Assembly (NCBI RefSeq): GCF_900108365.1
Contig: NZ_FNWQ01000005.1
Coordinates: 186,001-250,000, forward strand
Reading direction: 5' to 3'
From: Chryseobacterium culicis
GTDB taxonomy: Bacteria; Bacteroidota; Bacteroidia; Flavobacteriales; Weeksellaceae
DNA length: 64,000 nt
Shown: piece after piece, positions 9,176 through 17,494 of the stretch
How the letters are laid out: every line of letters starts with the position of its first letter
How positions within the stretch are numbered: position 1 is the first letter of the stretch
Notes under the pieces: generated by a model
Seen by the model: only the letters and a program-made list of their open reading frames with translations
What the model was told of the DNA's origin: nothing
The model's database searches: none
Program-made: the position numbers and the translations under genes

Positions 9176-9194
9176 AAATCCATTAATGTTAGAA

Positions 9195-11324
9195 ATGAAA
9201 AAACTACTCTTAACTCTTACTGTAGCTGCAGTGTTTCAAAATGTGTCGGCACAGGAAATTACTTTGGATAAAATATACTCAGGATATTACCGTGGAAAAG
9301 GGATTGCAGGAATCTCTTCCATGAAAAACGGTGAAAATTATCTTGTGATTGAACCTTCGGGAATTGCAAAATATTCTTACAAAACTTCCCAGAAAGAAGG
9401 AAATCTTGTGGACGGAAAGTTTGAAAGCTATATTTTTTCTGATGACGAATCTAAAATCCTTTTACAGACAGCCAGCCAGCCTATTTACAGACATTCTTTC
9501 TTAGGGAAATTTGATGTAAAAGATTTGAAATCGGGAAAGGTAATCAGCCTGAATGAAGGAAAACCAGTACAGGAACCGACATTTTCTCCGGACGCAACCA
9601 AAGTGGCATTCATTTCTGACAATAATCTCTTTTATCAGGACCTTGCATCAGGAAAAATCACACAGATTACCACTGACGGCAAAAAGAATGCGATCCTGAA
9701 TGGTTTGGCAGATTGGGTGTATGAAGAAGAATTCGGACATGCAAGACAATATGAGTGGACCAAAAACTCTGATGCAATCGTGTTTGTAAAATCTGACGAA
9801 AGCCAGGTCCCTGAAATCTATATTCCGATCTATGGAAAAAATCTGTATCCTGCAGAAATGCGTTATAAATATCCAAAAGCAGGTGAGAAAAACTCTGAGG
9901 TTTCCGCACAGCTTTACCGTCTTGACAGCGGGAAGACAATGCAGCTTAACTTAGGTTCTTTCAAAAACTACTACATTCCGAACGTATTCCAGACTGCAAA
10001 ACCGGATGAGATTGTTTTAATTACTTCTGAAAGAATTCAGAATGCTTCAGATATTTTAAAGGTAAATACCAAAACAGGAGCCGTTCAGAAATTATTCACT
10101 GAAACGGATGATAAGTGGATTGACACCGACAGCCCTACATTAGAATTCCTTGAAGATGATTCTTTCCTCTGGGCTTCTGAAAGAGATGGAAACCGCCACC
10201 TTTACTGGTATGACAAAGATGGCAAACTTAAAAAACAGATCACAAAAGGCAATTGGGAAGTAACAGATTATTATGGTTTTAATCCAAAATCTAAAGAAAT
10301 TTACGTTCAGACTACGGAAAAAGGAAGCATCAACAAAGTGGTCTCCAAAGTCAATATTGAGAACGGAAAATCTCAGCTGATTTCCAATGCAGAGGGAAAC
10401 AATTCTGCTAATTTCAGCAAAAACTATAATTATTTTATTGAAACGTCTTCTACTGCAGCAAGACCTTATACCTATGTTCTGAAAGACGGAAACGGAAAAG
10501 CGGTGAAAGAGCTTCAGAACAATAATGATCAGTTACAGAAGTTAAAAGCTGATAATTTTGTAGAGAAAGAATTCCTTACCATTCCTAATGCTGCAGGAGA
10601 TCAGATGAATGCATGGATTATGAAACCTAAAAACTTTGACCCGAATAAAAAATATCCTCTGTTTATGTTCCAGTATTCAGGCCCGGGATCTCAGCAGGTT
10701 GCCAACTCATGGGACAATGGAAATGCAATGTGGTTTAATCACCTTGTGCAAAAAGGATATATTGTAGCTTGTGTAGACGGGCGCGGAACGGGCTATAAGG
10801 GTGCCAAGTATAAGAAAGTGACATATATGAACCTGGGGAAATACGAGATTGAAGACCAAATTACGGCAGCAAAGTGGTTCGGAAGCCAATCTTATATTGA
10901 TAAGAGCAGAATCGGAATGTTCGGATGGAGCTTTGGGGGTTATATGACCAGTCTGGCAATGACTAAAGGAGCAGATGTTTTTAAAGCGGGAATTGCTGTA
11001 GCACCGGTAACCAACTGGAGATATTATGATTCTGTATACACAGAAAGATTTATGAGAACACCGCAGGAAAACCCTGATGGATATGATAAAAATTCACCAA
11101 CGGAATACGCTAATCTGCTGAAAGGAAAATTCTTATTAATCCACGGAACTGCTGATGACAATGTTCACTTCCAGAATTCTATGGAATTCTCCGAAGCTTT
11201 GATTCAAAACAAAAAACAGTTTGATTTCATGGCTTATCCTGATAAAAACCACGGAATTTATGGCGGGCAGACGAGACCTCAGCTCTACCAGAAAATGACG
11301 GATTTTATCCTGAATAATTTATAA
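9195..11324 (+). CDS. S9 family peptidase, dipeptidyl-peptidase IV type
   Basis: A 709-residue secreted serine peptidase predicted to release X-Pro or X-Ala dipeptides in the periplasm. The chosen ATG at 9195 gives a compact signal peptide MKKLLLTLTVAAVFQNVSAQ; an ATG at 9186 adds only MLE. The N-terminal half is a beta-propeller with the DPP4 glutamate motif in ADWVYEEEF. The C-terminal alpha/beta hydrolase domain has the nucleophile in GWSFGGYM, the aspartate in GTADDNVHFQ and the histidine in KNHGIYGG. It could supply dipeptides to the POT transporters encoded about 6 kb downstream. It is monocistronic, with a -7 box upstream and a terminator downstream. Confidence 0.92.
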   Translation: MKKLLLTLTVAAVFQNVSAQEITLDKIYSGYYRGKGIAGISSMKNGENYLVIEPSGIAKYSYKTSQKEGNLVDGKFESYIFSDDESKILLQTASQPIYRHSFLGKFDVKDLKSGKVISLNEGKPVQEPTFSPDATKVAFISDNNLFYQDLASGKITQITTDGKKNAILNGLADWVYEEEFGHARQYEWTKNSDAIVFVKSDESQVPEIYIPIYGKNLYPAEMRYKYPKAGEKNSEVSAQLYRLDSGKTMQLNLGSFKNYYIPNVFQTAKPDEIVLITSERIQNASDILKVNTKTGAVQKLFTETDDKWIDTDSPTLEFLEDDSFLWASERDGNRHLYWYDKDGKLKKQITKGNWEVTDYYGFNPKSKEIYVQTTEKGSINKVVSKVNIENGKSQLISNAEGNNSANFSKNYNYFIETSSTAARPYTYVLKDGNGKAVKELQNNNDQLQKLKADNFVEKEFLTIPNAAGDQMNAWIMKPKNFDPNKKYPLFMFQYSGPGSQQVANSWDNGNAMWFNHLVQKGYIVACVDGRGTGYKGAKYKKVTYMNLGKYEIEDQITAAKWFGSQSYIDKSRIGMFGWSFGGYMTSLAMTKGADVFKAGIAVAPVTNWRYYDSVYTERFMRTPQENPDGYDKNSPTEYANLLKGKFLLIHGTADDNVHFQNSMEFSEALIQNKKQFDFMAYPDKNHGIYGGQTRPQLYQKMTDFILNNL

Positions 11325-11341
11325 TACCAATTGTACATCAA

Positions 11342-11380
11342 AAAAAAGTCCCTTTCAGAACTTCTGAAAGGGACTTTTTT
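11342..11380. terminator. Bidirectional terminator
   Basis: The near-perfect palindrome AAGTCCCTTTCAGAA-C-TTCTGAAAGGGACTT is flanked by A and T runs. It sits between the plus-strand peptidase gene (ends 11324) and the minus-strand GLPGLI gene, whose stop codon it touches at 11379. Confidence 0.85.
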
Positions 11381-12206
11381 ATTCAGGATATTTTACCGCT
11401 TTATCCAATTCTATCGGATTATTAACGGCTTTTATTTTCTTTCTTTCGTTGGCTTCCGCCGGTTTCAATTCTTCTTTGCTAAGGATTGTCCCGTCATCAA
11501 GCTGCAATTTCTTTCCTTCGGGAATAGTAAGTCTTCCGTTCATTATATATTTGAAGGGGCTGTCATATAATTCCAGTCTTAATTTATTTAATTTAGCGCG
11601 ATCTACAGGAATTGCTCTGGAAATCGAGTTTTCTAATGAAACCCGTTTATAATTCTCAGGAATTTTCTCGCTTTTGATCACTTTAAAGAAGTAATCCTTT
11701 TTTGTATCGTAGAGCTCCATAATCAGCCCGGGCAGACCATTAAATTTATCGGGTCCGTAAGGAATCGGGATATCTTTGGTAAACCAGGCTACCCAGCTTC
11801 TTCCTCCAAAATCCGTTAAGGCTTTTTGAACCTTATAATCTCCCCATGTTTTAGTACTGTCTGAGATTTTCCAATGCAGCTCTGCCTTTTCATTAATCTT
11901 ATAGAAATTTGCATCTCCTATATATTCATAGTTCTGATATTCATTGCTATTATTTTTTTTTATCAGAAATGAAGTCAGCTTATAACCTTTGTACCCGTAC
12001 TCATTTTTAGTTAAAAATATAGAATCATTTACATAATAAAGTCTATTGTAATAAGCTATATCATTAGGTGTAGTATCAAGGTTAAAATTTTCTTTTATCA
12101 GATTCTGAGAAGTAGAATCCTTTTTAGAAGTTACTTCATAGATAAATCTGTTACTTTGGGAAAAGCAAAAACACGTTCCCAATAATAAAAATAATAGCTT
12201 TTTCAT
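11379..12206 (-). CDS. GLPGLI-family protein, cassette copy 1
   Basis: A 275-residue exported protein with a signal peptide (MKKLLFLLLGTCFCFSQ) and the family signature GLPGLIMELYD around residues 150-160. GLPGLI proteins are Bacteroidota-specific and their molecular role is unknown. It starts 10 bases after the VKOR-thioredoxin gene and closes the first peptide cassette. Copy 2 at 14582-15406 has the same length and is visibly much more similar to it than the other cassette partners are to each other. It lacks membrane segments and conserved cysteine pairs after the signal peptide, so it is unlikely to be an oxidoreductase. A periplasmic partner, chaperone or immunity role is possible but unproven. 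Confidence 0.88.
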   Translation of the reverse strand: MKKLLFLLLGTCFCFSQSNRFIYEVTSKKDSTSQNLIKENFNLDTTPNDIAYYNRLYYVNDSIFLTKNEYGYKGYKLTSFLIKKNNSNEYQNYEYIGDANFYKINEKAELHWKISDSTKTWGDYKVQKALTDFGGRSWVAWFTKDIPIPYGPDKFNGLPGLIMELYDTKKDYFFKVIKSEKIPENYKRVSLENSISRAIPVDRAKLNKLRLELYDSPFKYIMNGRLTIPEGKKLQLDDGTILSKEELKPAEANERKKIKAVNNPIELDKAVKYPE

Positions 12207-12216
12207 AGTTTAATAT

Positions 12217-13725
12217 TTAGCCCATCATCTCAGATAGGAAATATTCCAAATCTGCTCTGTCATATTCTATAGGGTATTGATATCCGTTGATAAAAATATC
12301 CGGTGTAAAATTAATATCATTAATGTTTCTCCATTTTTTCTGGTTATTTAAAATAGAAATAACACGATCCTGATTGATAAACAAATGAGAATATTTATCA
12401 TTCCATCTGCTGATGCCATTTTTATCCGTTCTTATCGTATACCACTCTTCCAAAGCTACAAAAAAAGTGTTTTTATCTTCCGAATTTTCATAAATGCAGG
12501 CCATATTTATGTATGTAGTGCGTAGTTCTTCAGAAAAGTTATCAAGATCCGCATCCAACACCAGACGAATATTAATTTTATGGCTGTAATTGTTTATTAT
12601 TCTCATAAAGGTTGGATAGAATTCTTTGCAGTATTTACAGGAAGGATTCGTTACCAGGGTCAGCACTAAGCTGGCATCAGAATTTCCAAAATTAAATGAA
12701 CTTAAAAAATCATCATTAAGCGTTTTCTTTTGAATGGAAAGGTTATTTCTGAAGAATGTATAGTTTCTTTTGAACCTCGAGCTTTTTACGATTTCTTCTT
12801 TCAGTTTATTATTCCAGTTAATTTTTTCCTTTAAATAAAGTAAAAATAAAGCAGAAGCTCCAACAAAGAGACCGTATAAAGCAATAGAAAATGGGTTAAT
12901 ATTTATCTGTGGATTGGGTAAAAAGAACAATAAAGCCAACTGGGCATACACACAAAGGATGATACCAATACAAACCGGGCACAGCTTTTTAATAACAATG
13001 ACCTGGTAATACAAGGAAACAAATGATATAGGGATAAAAAGATAGAATATGTACTTATAGATAAAGTAATAAAAATTCAGATCTTTATAGACAGCTAACA
13101 CTATAAAACTAATAACTTGAGAGAAAAAGAACAGTAAAGATATCTCAGATATATCAAAGAACTTCCATTTTTTATAATTAAATACATAATCGCAATCTGT
13201 TTTCAGCATTTTATTCTGACATACCCCTAAAGGTATAATCGTTCCTTTTCCATGAGTTTTTTTATAAGCTTCATAAGAAAGAAAAATCCCTAAAAATGAA
13301 AGCGATACAAATGCCAGCCCTGTGTAAAAGAAAGAAAAATCCAATAATAAAACAGATAACATGAGTGCACCCAGCAAAACAGTGCTCCATAAGAAGAGAT
13401 TATTTCTTTTGTTTTCGTTGTAAAAACTTTCTGATTTATCAACTAATAAGACAAGATTAGATGCTGAGATATCATAATTCTTTTTGTCTTCTAATTTAAA
13501 TCCTTCATCATTGATGGAAATAAAATTTTTAGGCAGCAATTCAACATCTTCTTGATCTATTTCGAACACTGAACAATCAATATTAAAAAAATGAAGCGTA
13601 TCGGAAAAAGACAGAATATTAGGAAATTCCGGATGACCATTTAATTGATATTCAAACTCATTCTTATCAACATGGATGTCAATAAGTTTTAAATAGCTGG
13701 TAAGTATATTAGTATTTTTTGACAT
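12217..13725 (-). CDS. VKOR-thioredoxin fusion with C39-like N-terminus, copy 1
   Basis: A 502-residue membrane protein in three parts. Residues 5-95 (NEFEYQLNGHPEFPNILSFSDTL) resemble a C39 peptidase-type domain, but no catalytic cysteine is seen at its start. Residues 108-300 form a VKOR core with about five membrane segments, the C169/C178 pair (GVCQNKMLKTDCDYVF) and the active CPVC at C249/C252. Residues 315-500 form a thioredoxin-like domain with CKYC at C363/C366. VKOR fusions oxidise their thioredoxin partner and pass electrons to quinone, making disulfides in exported proteins. It lies 59 bases downstream of a six-cysteine precursor gene, its likely substrate. The degenerate C39 region could bind the GG leader, as in bacteriocin exporters; that is inference. 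Confidence 0.85.
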   Translation of the reverse strand: MSKNTNILTSYLKLIDIHVDKNEFEYQLNGHPEFPNILSFSDTLHFFNIDCSVFEIDQEDVELLPKNFISINDEGFKLEDKKNYDISASNLVLLVDKSESFYNENKRNNLFLWSTVLLGALMLSVLLLDFSFFYTGLAFVSLSFLGIFLSYEAYKKTHGKGTIIPLGVCQNKMLKTDCDYVFNYKKWKFFDISEISLLFFFSQVISFIVLAVYKDLNFYYFIYKYIFYLFIPISFVSLYYQVIVIKKLCPVCIGIILCVYAQLALLFFLPNPQININPFSIALYGLFVGASALFLLYLKEKINWNNKLKEEIVKSSRFKRNYTFFRNNLSIQKKTLNDDFLSSFNFGNSDASLVLTLVTNPSCKYCKEFYPTFMRIINNYSHKINIRLVLDADLDNFSEELRTTYINMACIYENSEDKNTFFVALEEWYTIRTDKNGISRWNDKYSHLFINQDRVISILNNQKKWRNINDINFTPDIFINGYQYPIEYDRADLEYFLSEMMG

Positions 13726-13784
13726 AAGTATAAAAGGTAATCAGCAATAGAAAATTCTATTGCTGATTATTTTTTAAGGGTTGA

Positions 13785-13979
13785 TTAACAACAAGAACCT
13801 CCGCATCTTGCACTACCATCTCCAGGGCATCCTGCCTGTACGCATCCGCACTCTACTTCACCTCCTCCACCGATTCCGATAGAAGTTCCTCCTCCGTTTC
13901 CGATTTTTCCACCTTTAAGTGATCTCAACTCATTTCTAGATAAACTTGCTTTCTTAATTTTTAAAGAATTGCTTTTCAT
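13785..13979 (-). CDS. Six-cysteine double-glycine-leader peptide precursor 1
   Basis: A 64-residue precursor. Residues 1-24 form a charged leader with LSRNE at 13-17 and a GG site at 23-24, like the GG leaders of Bacteroidota natural-product precursors. The predicted 40-residue core is glycine-rich, then has six cysteines at 44, 46, 51, 59, 63 and 64 (C-x-C-x4-C-x7-C-x3-CC), enough for three disulfides. Copy 2 at 17049-17231 shares the leader layout and cysteine order. A VKOR-thioredoxin gene follows directly. No lanthionine, radical SAM or cyclodehydratase gene is nearby, so the maturation signalled here is disulfide formation. It could be a bacteriocin, a signal peptide or a structural peptide. 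Confidence 0.8.
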   Translation of the reverse strand: MKSNSLKIKKASLSRNELRSLKGGKIGNGGGTSIGIGGGGEVECGCVQAGCPGDGSARCGGSCC

Positions 13980-14002
13980 AATGTTTTAATTAAATATTCT
14001 GT

Positions 14003-14014
14003 GTCATTATTGAC
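14003..14014. promoter_or_regulatory. Candidate operator GTCATTATTGAC upstream of precursor 1
   Basis: The imperfect palindrome GTCA-TTAT-TGAC begins 24 bases upstream of the precursor-1 start codon. The same element (GTCACTATTGAC) lies 25 bases upstream of precursor 2. It overlaps the predicted transcription start downstream of the minus-strand -7 box TAGTTTTG (14026-14019), so a protein bound here would block transcription. The adjacent XRE gene is an obvious candidate binder; this is inference. Confidence 0.5.
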
Positions 14015-14018
14015 TTTT

Positions 14019-14026
14019 CAAAACTA
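14019..14026 (-). promoter_or_regulatory. -7 box TAGTTTTG of precursor 1
   Basis: TAGTTTTG on the minus strand is an exact TAnnTTTG match 40-47 bases upstream of the precursor-1 start codon. The equivalent position upstream of precursor 2 has the weaker TATTTTCG. No -33 TTG at standard spacing was found, which may indicate weak or activator-dependent transcription. Confidence 0.45.
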
Positions 14027-14129
14027 TAAATTAAATCAACCAATAAAATAAATTTATCAGGCGTTTTTCCGGTATATTTCTTGCAAAAGTTGTACATGTT
14101 TCGCATATTTGTAATAGACATTAAGAATA

Positions 14130-14498
14130 ATGAAGCAAGAAAAACTAAGAAACCTACGGAAACTCAAAGGCATCTCTCAAGAGAAGATGGCGAAAATTTT
14201 ATTTACTGATCCTTCAAATTATTCCCGGAAAGAACGGGGTGAGGTAAGGATACATGAAGAAGAATGGAAGAAAATAGCTGAAGCGCTCAATGTTCCGATC
14301 TCTGACATTAAAGAAGAGGAAGAACATGTAATCAGTACTCACAATTCTCCATTCAAAGATACTTCCCAATATCAGTACACGCTCAATCTCAATTGTTCAA
14401 TCATTGAAAATTTACAGGACTATATTGGCTTTCTTAAACAAAAAATCAGTGAGTTAAATGAAGAAAATCAAGTACTGAGATCTCAAAATGGATTTTAA
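14130..14498 (+). CDS. XRE-family HTH regulator between the peptide cassettes
   Basis: A 122-residue protein. Residues 4-60 are a Cro/CI-type helix-turn-helix (LRKLKGISQEKMAKIL, turn, SNYSRKERGEVRI) followed by the usual IAEALNVPISDI helix. The C-terminal 40 residues (LQDYIGFLKQKISELNEENQVL) predict a short coiled coil that could mediate dimerisation. The gene is divergent from precursor 1 with 150 bases between start codons, and it is the only regulator in the cassette locus. A role in controlling both precursor genes through the shared inverted repeats is a reasonable inference. It ends at a bidirectional terminator shared with cassette 2. Confidence 0.85.
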   Translation: MKQEKLRNLRKLKGISQEKMAKILFTDPSNYSRKERGEVRIHEEEWKKIAEALNVPISDIKEEEEHVISTHNSPFKDTSQYQYTLNLNCSIIENLQDYIGFLKQKISELNEENQVLRSQNGF

Positions 14499-14535
14499 TC
14501 CGTAGATTATTATACAGTTCATTCGTGTATAATCA

Positions 14536-14571
14536 AATCATCCCTTTTAATCAAAATTAAAAGGGATGATT
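14536..14571. terminator. Bidirectional terminator
   Basis: A perfect 16-bp stem (14536-14551 with 14556-14571, loop CAAA) lies between the plus-strand XRE gene and the minus-strand GLPGLI copy 2. It should isolate the two transcripts. Confidence 0.85.
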
Positions 14572-14581
14572 ATTTTATCTG

Positions 14582-15406
14582 CTAAGGATATTGTACTGCT
14601 TTATCCAGTTCTATAGGGTTATTAAAGGCTTTTAACTTTTTCCTTTCGTTAGCTTCCGCGGGTTTCAGCTGTTCTTTGGAGAGAACAGTGCCGTCATCCA
14701 GCAGCAGCTTTTTTCCTTCAGGCAGAGTCAGTCTGCCATTCATTATATACTTGAAAGGGTTGTCATATAATTCTAATTTTAATTTATTCAGTTTTGTATA
14801 ATCCACTGTAATTGCCCTGGAAATAGAATTCTGTAATGTAACGCGTTTATAATCCTCAGGAATTTTCTCACTCCTTATCAGTTTAAAATAATACTCTTTT
14901 TTTGAATCGTAAAGCTCCATAATCAGCCCGGGTAAACCATTAAATTTATAGGGGCCATAAGGAATCGGAATATCTTGGGTAAACCATGCCACCCAGCTCC
15001 TTCCTCCAAACTCTGTTACCGCTTTTTGAACAGGGTAACTTCCAAATGTTTTGGTACTGTCTGAAATTTTCCAATTTTGTCCGGCCTTTTCGGTAATTTT
15101 ATAAAAATTCACGTCACCAATGTATTCGTAGTTTTGATATGAATTATTATTTTTCTTTTTAATGATAAACGAAGTCAGCTTGTAATCTTTAAATCCATAC
15201 TGACCATTAGCATTATATAAGGAATCGTTTATATAGTATAATCTATTATAATAAGCGATATCATCTGGCGTAGTATCAAGATTAAAATTTTCTTCAGTAA
15301 GGTTTTCCGAGGTAGAATCCTTTTTAGAAATGACTTCATAGATAAATCTGTTACTTTGGGAATAACAGAAAACTGTTCCCAGCAATATAAATAATAAGTT
15401 CTTCAT
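14582..15406 (-). CDS. GLPGLI-family protein, cassette copy 2
   Basis: A 274-residue exported protein with signal peptide MKNLLFILLGTVFCYSQ and the family signature GLPGLIMELYD. Two consecutive ATGs are available (15409 and 15406). The second matches the start of copy 1, while the first overlaps the stop codon of the preceding gene by one base. It is translationally coupled to the VKOR-thioredoxin gene. Its sequence follows copy 1 nearly residue for residue (SNRFIYEV, DIAYYNRLYY, FGGRSWVAWFT, ERKKLKAFNNPIELDKAV). This is much closer than the other cassette proteins are to their copies, suggesting strong constraint or gene conversion. Function unknown. Confidence 0.88.
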   Translation of the reverse strand: MKNLLFILLGTVFCYSQSNRFIYEVISKKDSTSENLTEENFNLDTTPDDIAYYNRLYYINDSLYNANGQYGFKDYKLTSFIIKKKNNNSYQNYEYIGDVNFYKITEKAGQNWKISDSTKTFGSYPVQKAVTEFGGRSWVAWFTQDIPIPYGPYKFNGLPGLIMELYDSKKEYYFKLIRSEKIPEDYKRVTLQNSISRAITVDYTKLNKLKLELYDNPFKYIMNGRLTLPEGKKLLLDDGTVLSKEQLKPAEANERKKLKAFNNPIELDKAVQYP

Positions 15407-15408
15407 CA

Positions 15409-16977
15409 TTAATTGTAATTTTCAGATAGAAATTCAGGAATAAAAAATTCAAGGTCAGCTCTCTCATACTGAATTGGATATTCACTGTCATTCATAAAGA
15501 TATTAGGTGTAAAATGCACGCTGTTGCTGCTGACCCATTTTTCATGTCCTCTTAATAATTCCAGCGCATGCTCTGAACTTCCGAAGTATTTGGAATATTT
15601 TTGATACCAGCCGTTTTTGTTCTCACTATATCCCTGAACTTCATACCAGCCGTTCAACGCTTCTAAAAATTCAATTTTATTTTCGCTATTGATATAAATA
15701 TTGGTGAGATTGATATGAACCGTTCTATTATCCAAATCATCTCTGCTAAGATCTACATCAAAGAAAATATTGATTCTCAACTCATCAGAATACTTTTTAA
15801 CCAGCTTCAGAAAAACAGGGTAAAATTCTTTACAATGTTTACAAAAGGGATTGGTAACAAAAGTCAATGTTTGGTCTGCGTTTTCATTTCCAAACACAAA
15901 AGCACTTGAAAAATCTTCATTAATCAACCTTTTCTGTAAAGACAAATTATTTTTGAAAAACTGGTAATTTCTTCTGAATTTTAAATTTCTTTTAAGGGTA
16001 TTTTCATTTTTCTGTGCAATTCTATTTTTTGTTCGGAAGTTCACCAAAGCCATCAGTGAACCGAAACAGCCAATGAAAAATAAGGCTGCAGCGTTACCGT
16101 CCATTTTTTTGTCCGTAAAGAATATAAGATTTGCCGCTACCAACTGAATACATACAGAGGCTATGATTACCATACAGACAGGGCAATACTTTTTAACAAC
16201 AAAAATCTGATAGAATAATGATAAGCTGGCAATTGGTATGAATGCAAATAATCCATACCGATAGATTTCAAAAAAGAATTCAATATTTTTTATCAGACTT
16301 AATAAAATAAAACAAACTAATTGACTGGTAAAAAACAGGAGTGAAATCTCAGATAAATCTACCTTATTAAAAATCTTCCATTTCTTTGAATTAAAAACCA
16401 GGTCACAATCCGTATTGAGGTAATCACTTCTACAAACTCCAACCGGTATGAATGTTCCTTTCCCATGAGTTTTTTTATAGGCTTCGTAAGCGAAGATAAA
16501 TCCGATAAGACCAGTAGCCACAAAGATCAATTTCAAAGTCAGATGAGAAGAATCATACGCGAAAAGAAACAGAAATAACAGCGCTGCAATTCCCCAATTA
16601 ACAGAACCATTCTTAAGTTTTGATTTTGTCCGGGGCTGCTCTTCATAATTGTCTATAATAAGTATTATATTTTCCCATTTAGAAAAAAAATCTTCTGATG
16701 GGGAGCCATTGACTGTTATGGTATGCTCTTTATTATTCACCACTGCCAGCTCTCCTTCTATTAAAGCCAAAAAATCCTCAGGTAAAATATCTTTTTCATC
16801 ATTATCAATTCTGAAGCTGTAATTTTCAATATTGAAAAAGTTCAAAGCATCTGAAAATGCCAGAAGGCTCGGAAAATCAGGATGGCCCTCCAATTGAAGC
16901 TCAAACTCATCCTGATCAATATGTATCTTATGATCATCCAGATAATTGGTAACAGCAGTAAAACTTTTGCGTGTCAT
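15409..16977 (-). CDS. VKOR-thioredoxin fusion with C39-like N-terminus, copy 2
   Basis: A 522-residue membrane protein with the same architecture as copy 1. A C39-like region without catalytic cysteine covers about residues 8-60 (EFELQLEGHPDFPSLLAFSDAL). The VKOR core has C182/C191 (GVCRSDYLNTDC) and CPVC at C265/C268. The C-terminal thioredoxin-like domain has CKHC at C379/C382. The chosen start is the ATG at 16975-16977 (MTRKSFTAV), which matches copy 1; the open frame continues 33 codons upstream but with an unlikely sequence. It lies 71 bases after the second six-cysteine precursor gene and overlaps or abuts the GLPGLI gene. Predicted role: disulfide formation in the exported precursor, with electrons passed to quinone. 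Confidence 0.85.
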   Translation of the reverse strand: MTRKSFTAVTNYLDDHKIHIDQDEFELQLEGHPDFPSLLAFSDALNFFNIENYSFRIDNDEKDILPEDFLALIEGELAVVNNKEHTITVNGSPSEDFFSKWENIILIIDNYEEQPRTKSKLKNGSVNWGIAALLFLFLFAYDSSHLTLKLIFVATGLIGFIFAYEAYKKTHGKGTFIPVGVCRSDYLNTDCDLVFNSKKWKIFNKVDLSEISLLFFTSQLVCFILLSLIKNIEFFFEIYRYGLFAFIPIASLSLFYQIFVVKKYCPVCMVIIASVCIQLVAANLIFFTDKKMDGNAAALFFIGCFGSLMALVNFRTKNRIAQKNENTLKRNLKFRRNYQFFKNNLSLQKRLINEDFSSAFVFGNENADQTLTFVTNPFCKHCKEFYPVFLKLVKKYSDELRINIFFDVDLSRDDLDNRTVHINLTNIYINSENKIEFLEALNGWYEVQGYSENKNGWYQKYSKYFGSSEHALELLRGHEKWVSSNSVHFTPNIFMNDSEYPIQYERADLEFFIPEFLSENYN

Positions 16978-17048
16978 TTTAAAATAGCTTTTGGGATTAA
17001 AAAAAATAGCAACAGTTTCCTGTTGCCATTTTAAATGATTTACACGGG

Positions 17049-17231
17049 TTATCCACAACAAAAAGTACCGTTGCAATAAGAATCACCATTTCCATTATGA
17101 GTGTTTGCACATGCAGCATTGGTACATCCGCATCCTACACCTGCATCAGGCGCTGCCATCCCTCCTTTAATTTTTCTCTGCTCATTTCTGGATAAAATCC
17201 CTTTCATCTTTTTTAAATCAAGTTTTTTCAT
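17049..17231 (-). CDS. Six-cysteine double-glycine-leader peptide precursor 2
   Basis: A 60-residue precursor. The leader MKKLDLKKMKGILSRNEQRK ends in a GG site at residues 23-24, and LSRNE sits at 13-17 exactly as in precursor 1. The 36-residue core has six cysteines at 34, 36, 41, 53, 58 and 59, giving C-x-C-x4-C-x11-C-x4-CC. The core differs strongly from precursor 1 between the cysteines while their order is kept, as expected for a secreted peptide with a fixed disulfide frame and variable loops. It heads the second cassette (VKOR-thioredoxin, then GLPGLI). No dedicated exporter is encoded nearby. The product's activity is unknown. Confidence 0.8.
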   Translation of the reverse strand: MKKLDLKKMKGILSRNEQRKIKGGMAAPDAGVGCGCTNAACANTHNGNGDSYCNGTFCCG

Positions 17232-17255
17232 AAAAATGTTTTTTTATAGTTATTT

Positions 17256-17267
17256 GTCACTATTGAC
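17256..17267. promoter_or_regulatory. Candidate operator GTCACTATTGAC upstream of precursor 2
   Basis: It differs from the element upstream of precursor 1 at one base and is placed 25 rather than 24 bases from the start codon. A weak -7 box, TATTTTCG (minus strand, 17280-17273), lies at the matching distance on its far side. Confidence 0.5.
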
Positions 17268-17494
17268 ATTGCCGAAAATAGAAAACAAATATCACTCAGT
17301 AAGGAAATACGTGTGTATATTTTTTGCTTCTTTACTTTTGTGTAATTTGTGAAGTATGTACAAGCTTTTAAATAAAGAAAACCTGTACGCACATTTAAAT
17401 TTTCTATTTATTTAATTAATCGTTTACGCTTGTATTATTTATTTTATCAATTAAAATTAAAAACCTATTTTTGGGAAATTTGAAAATTGAATAT

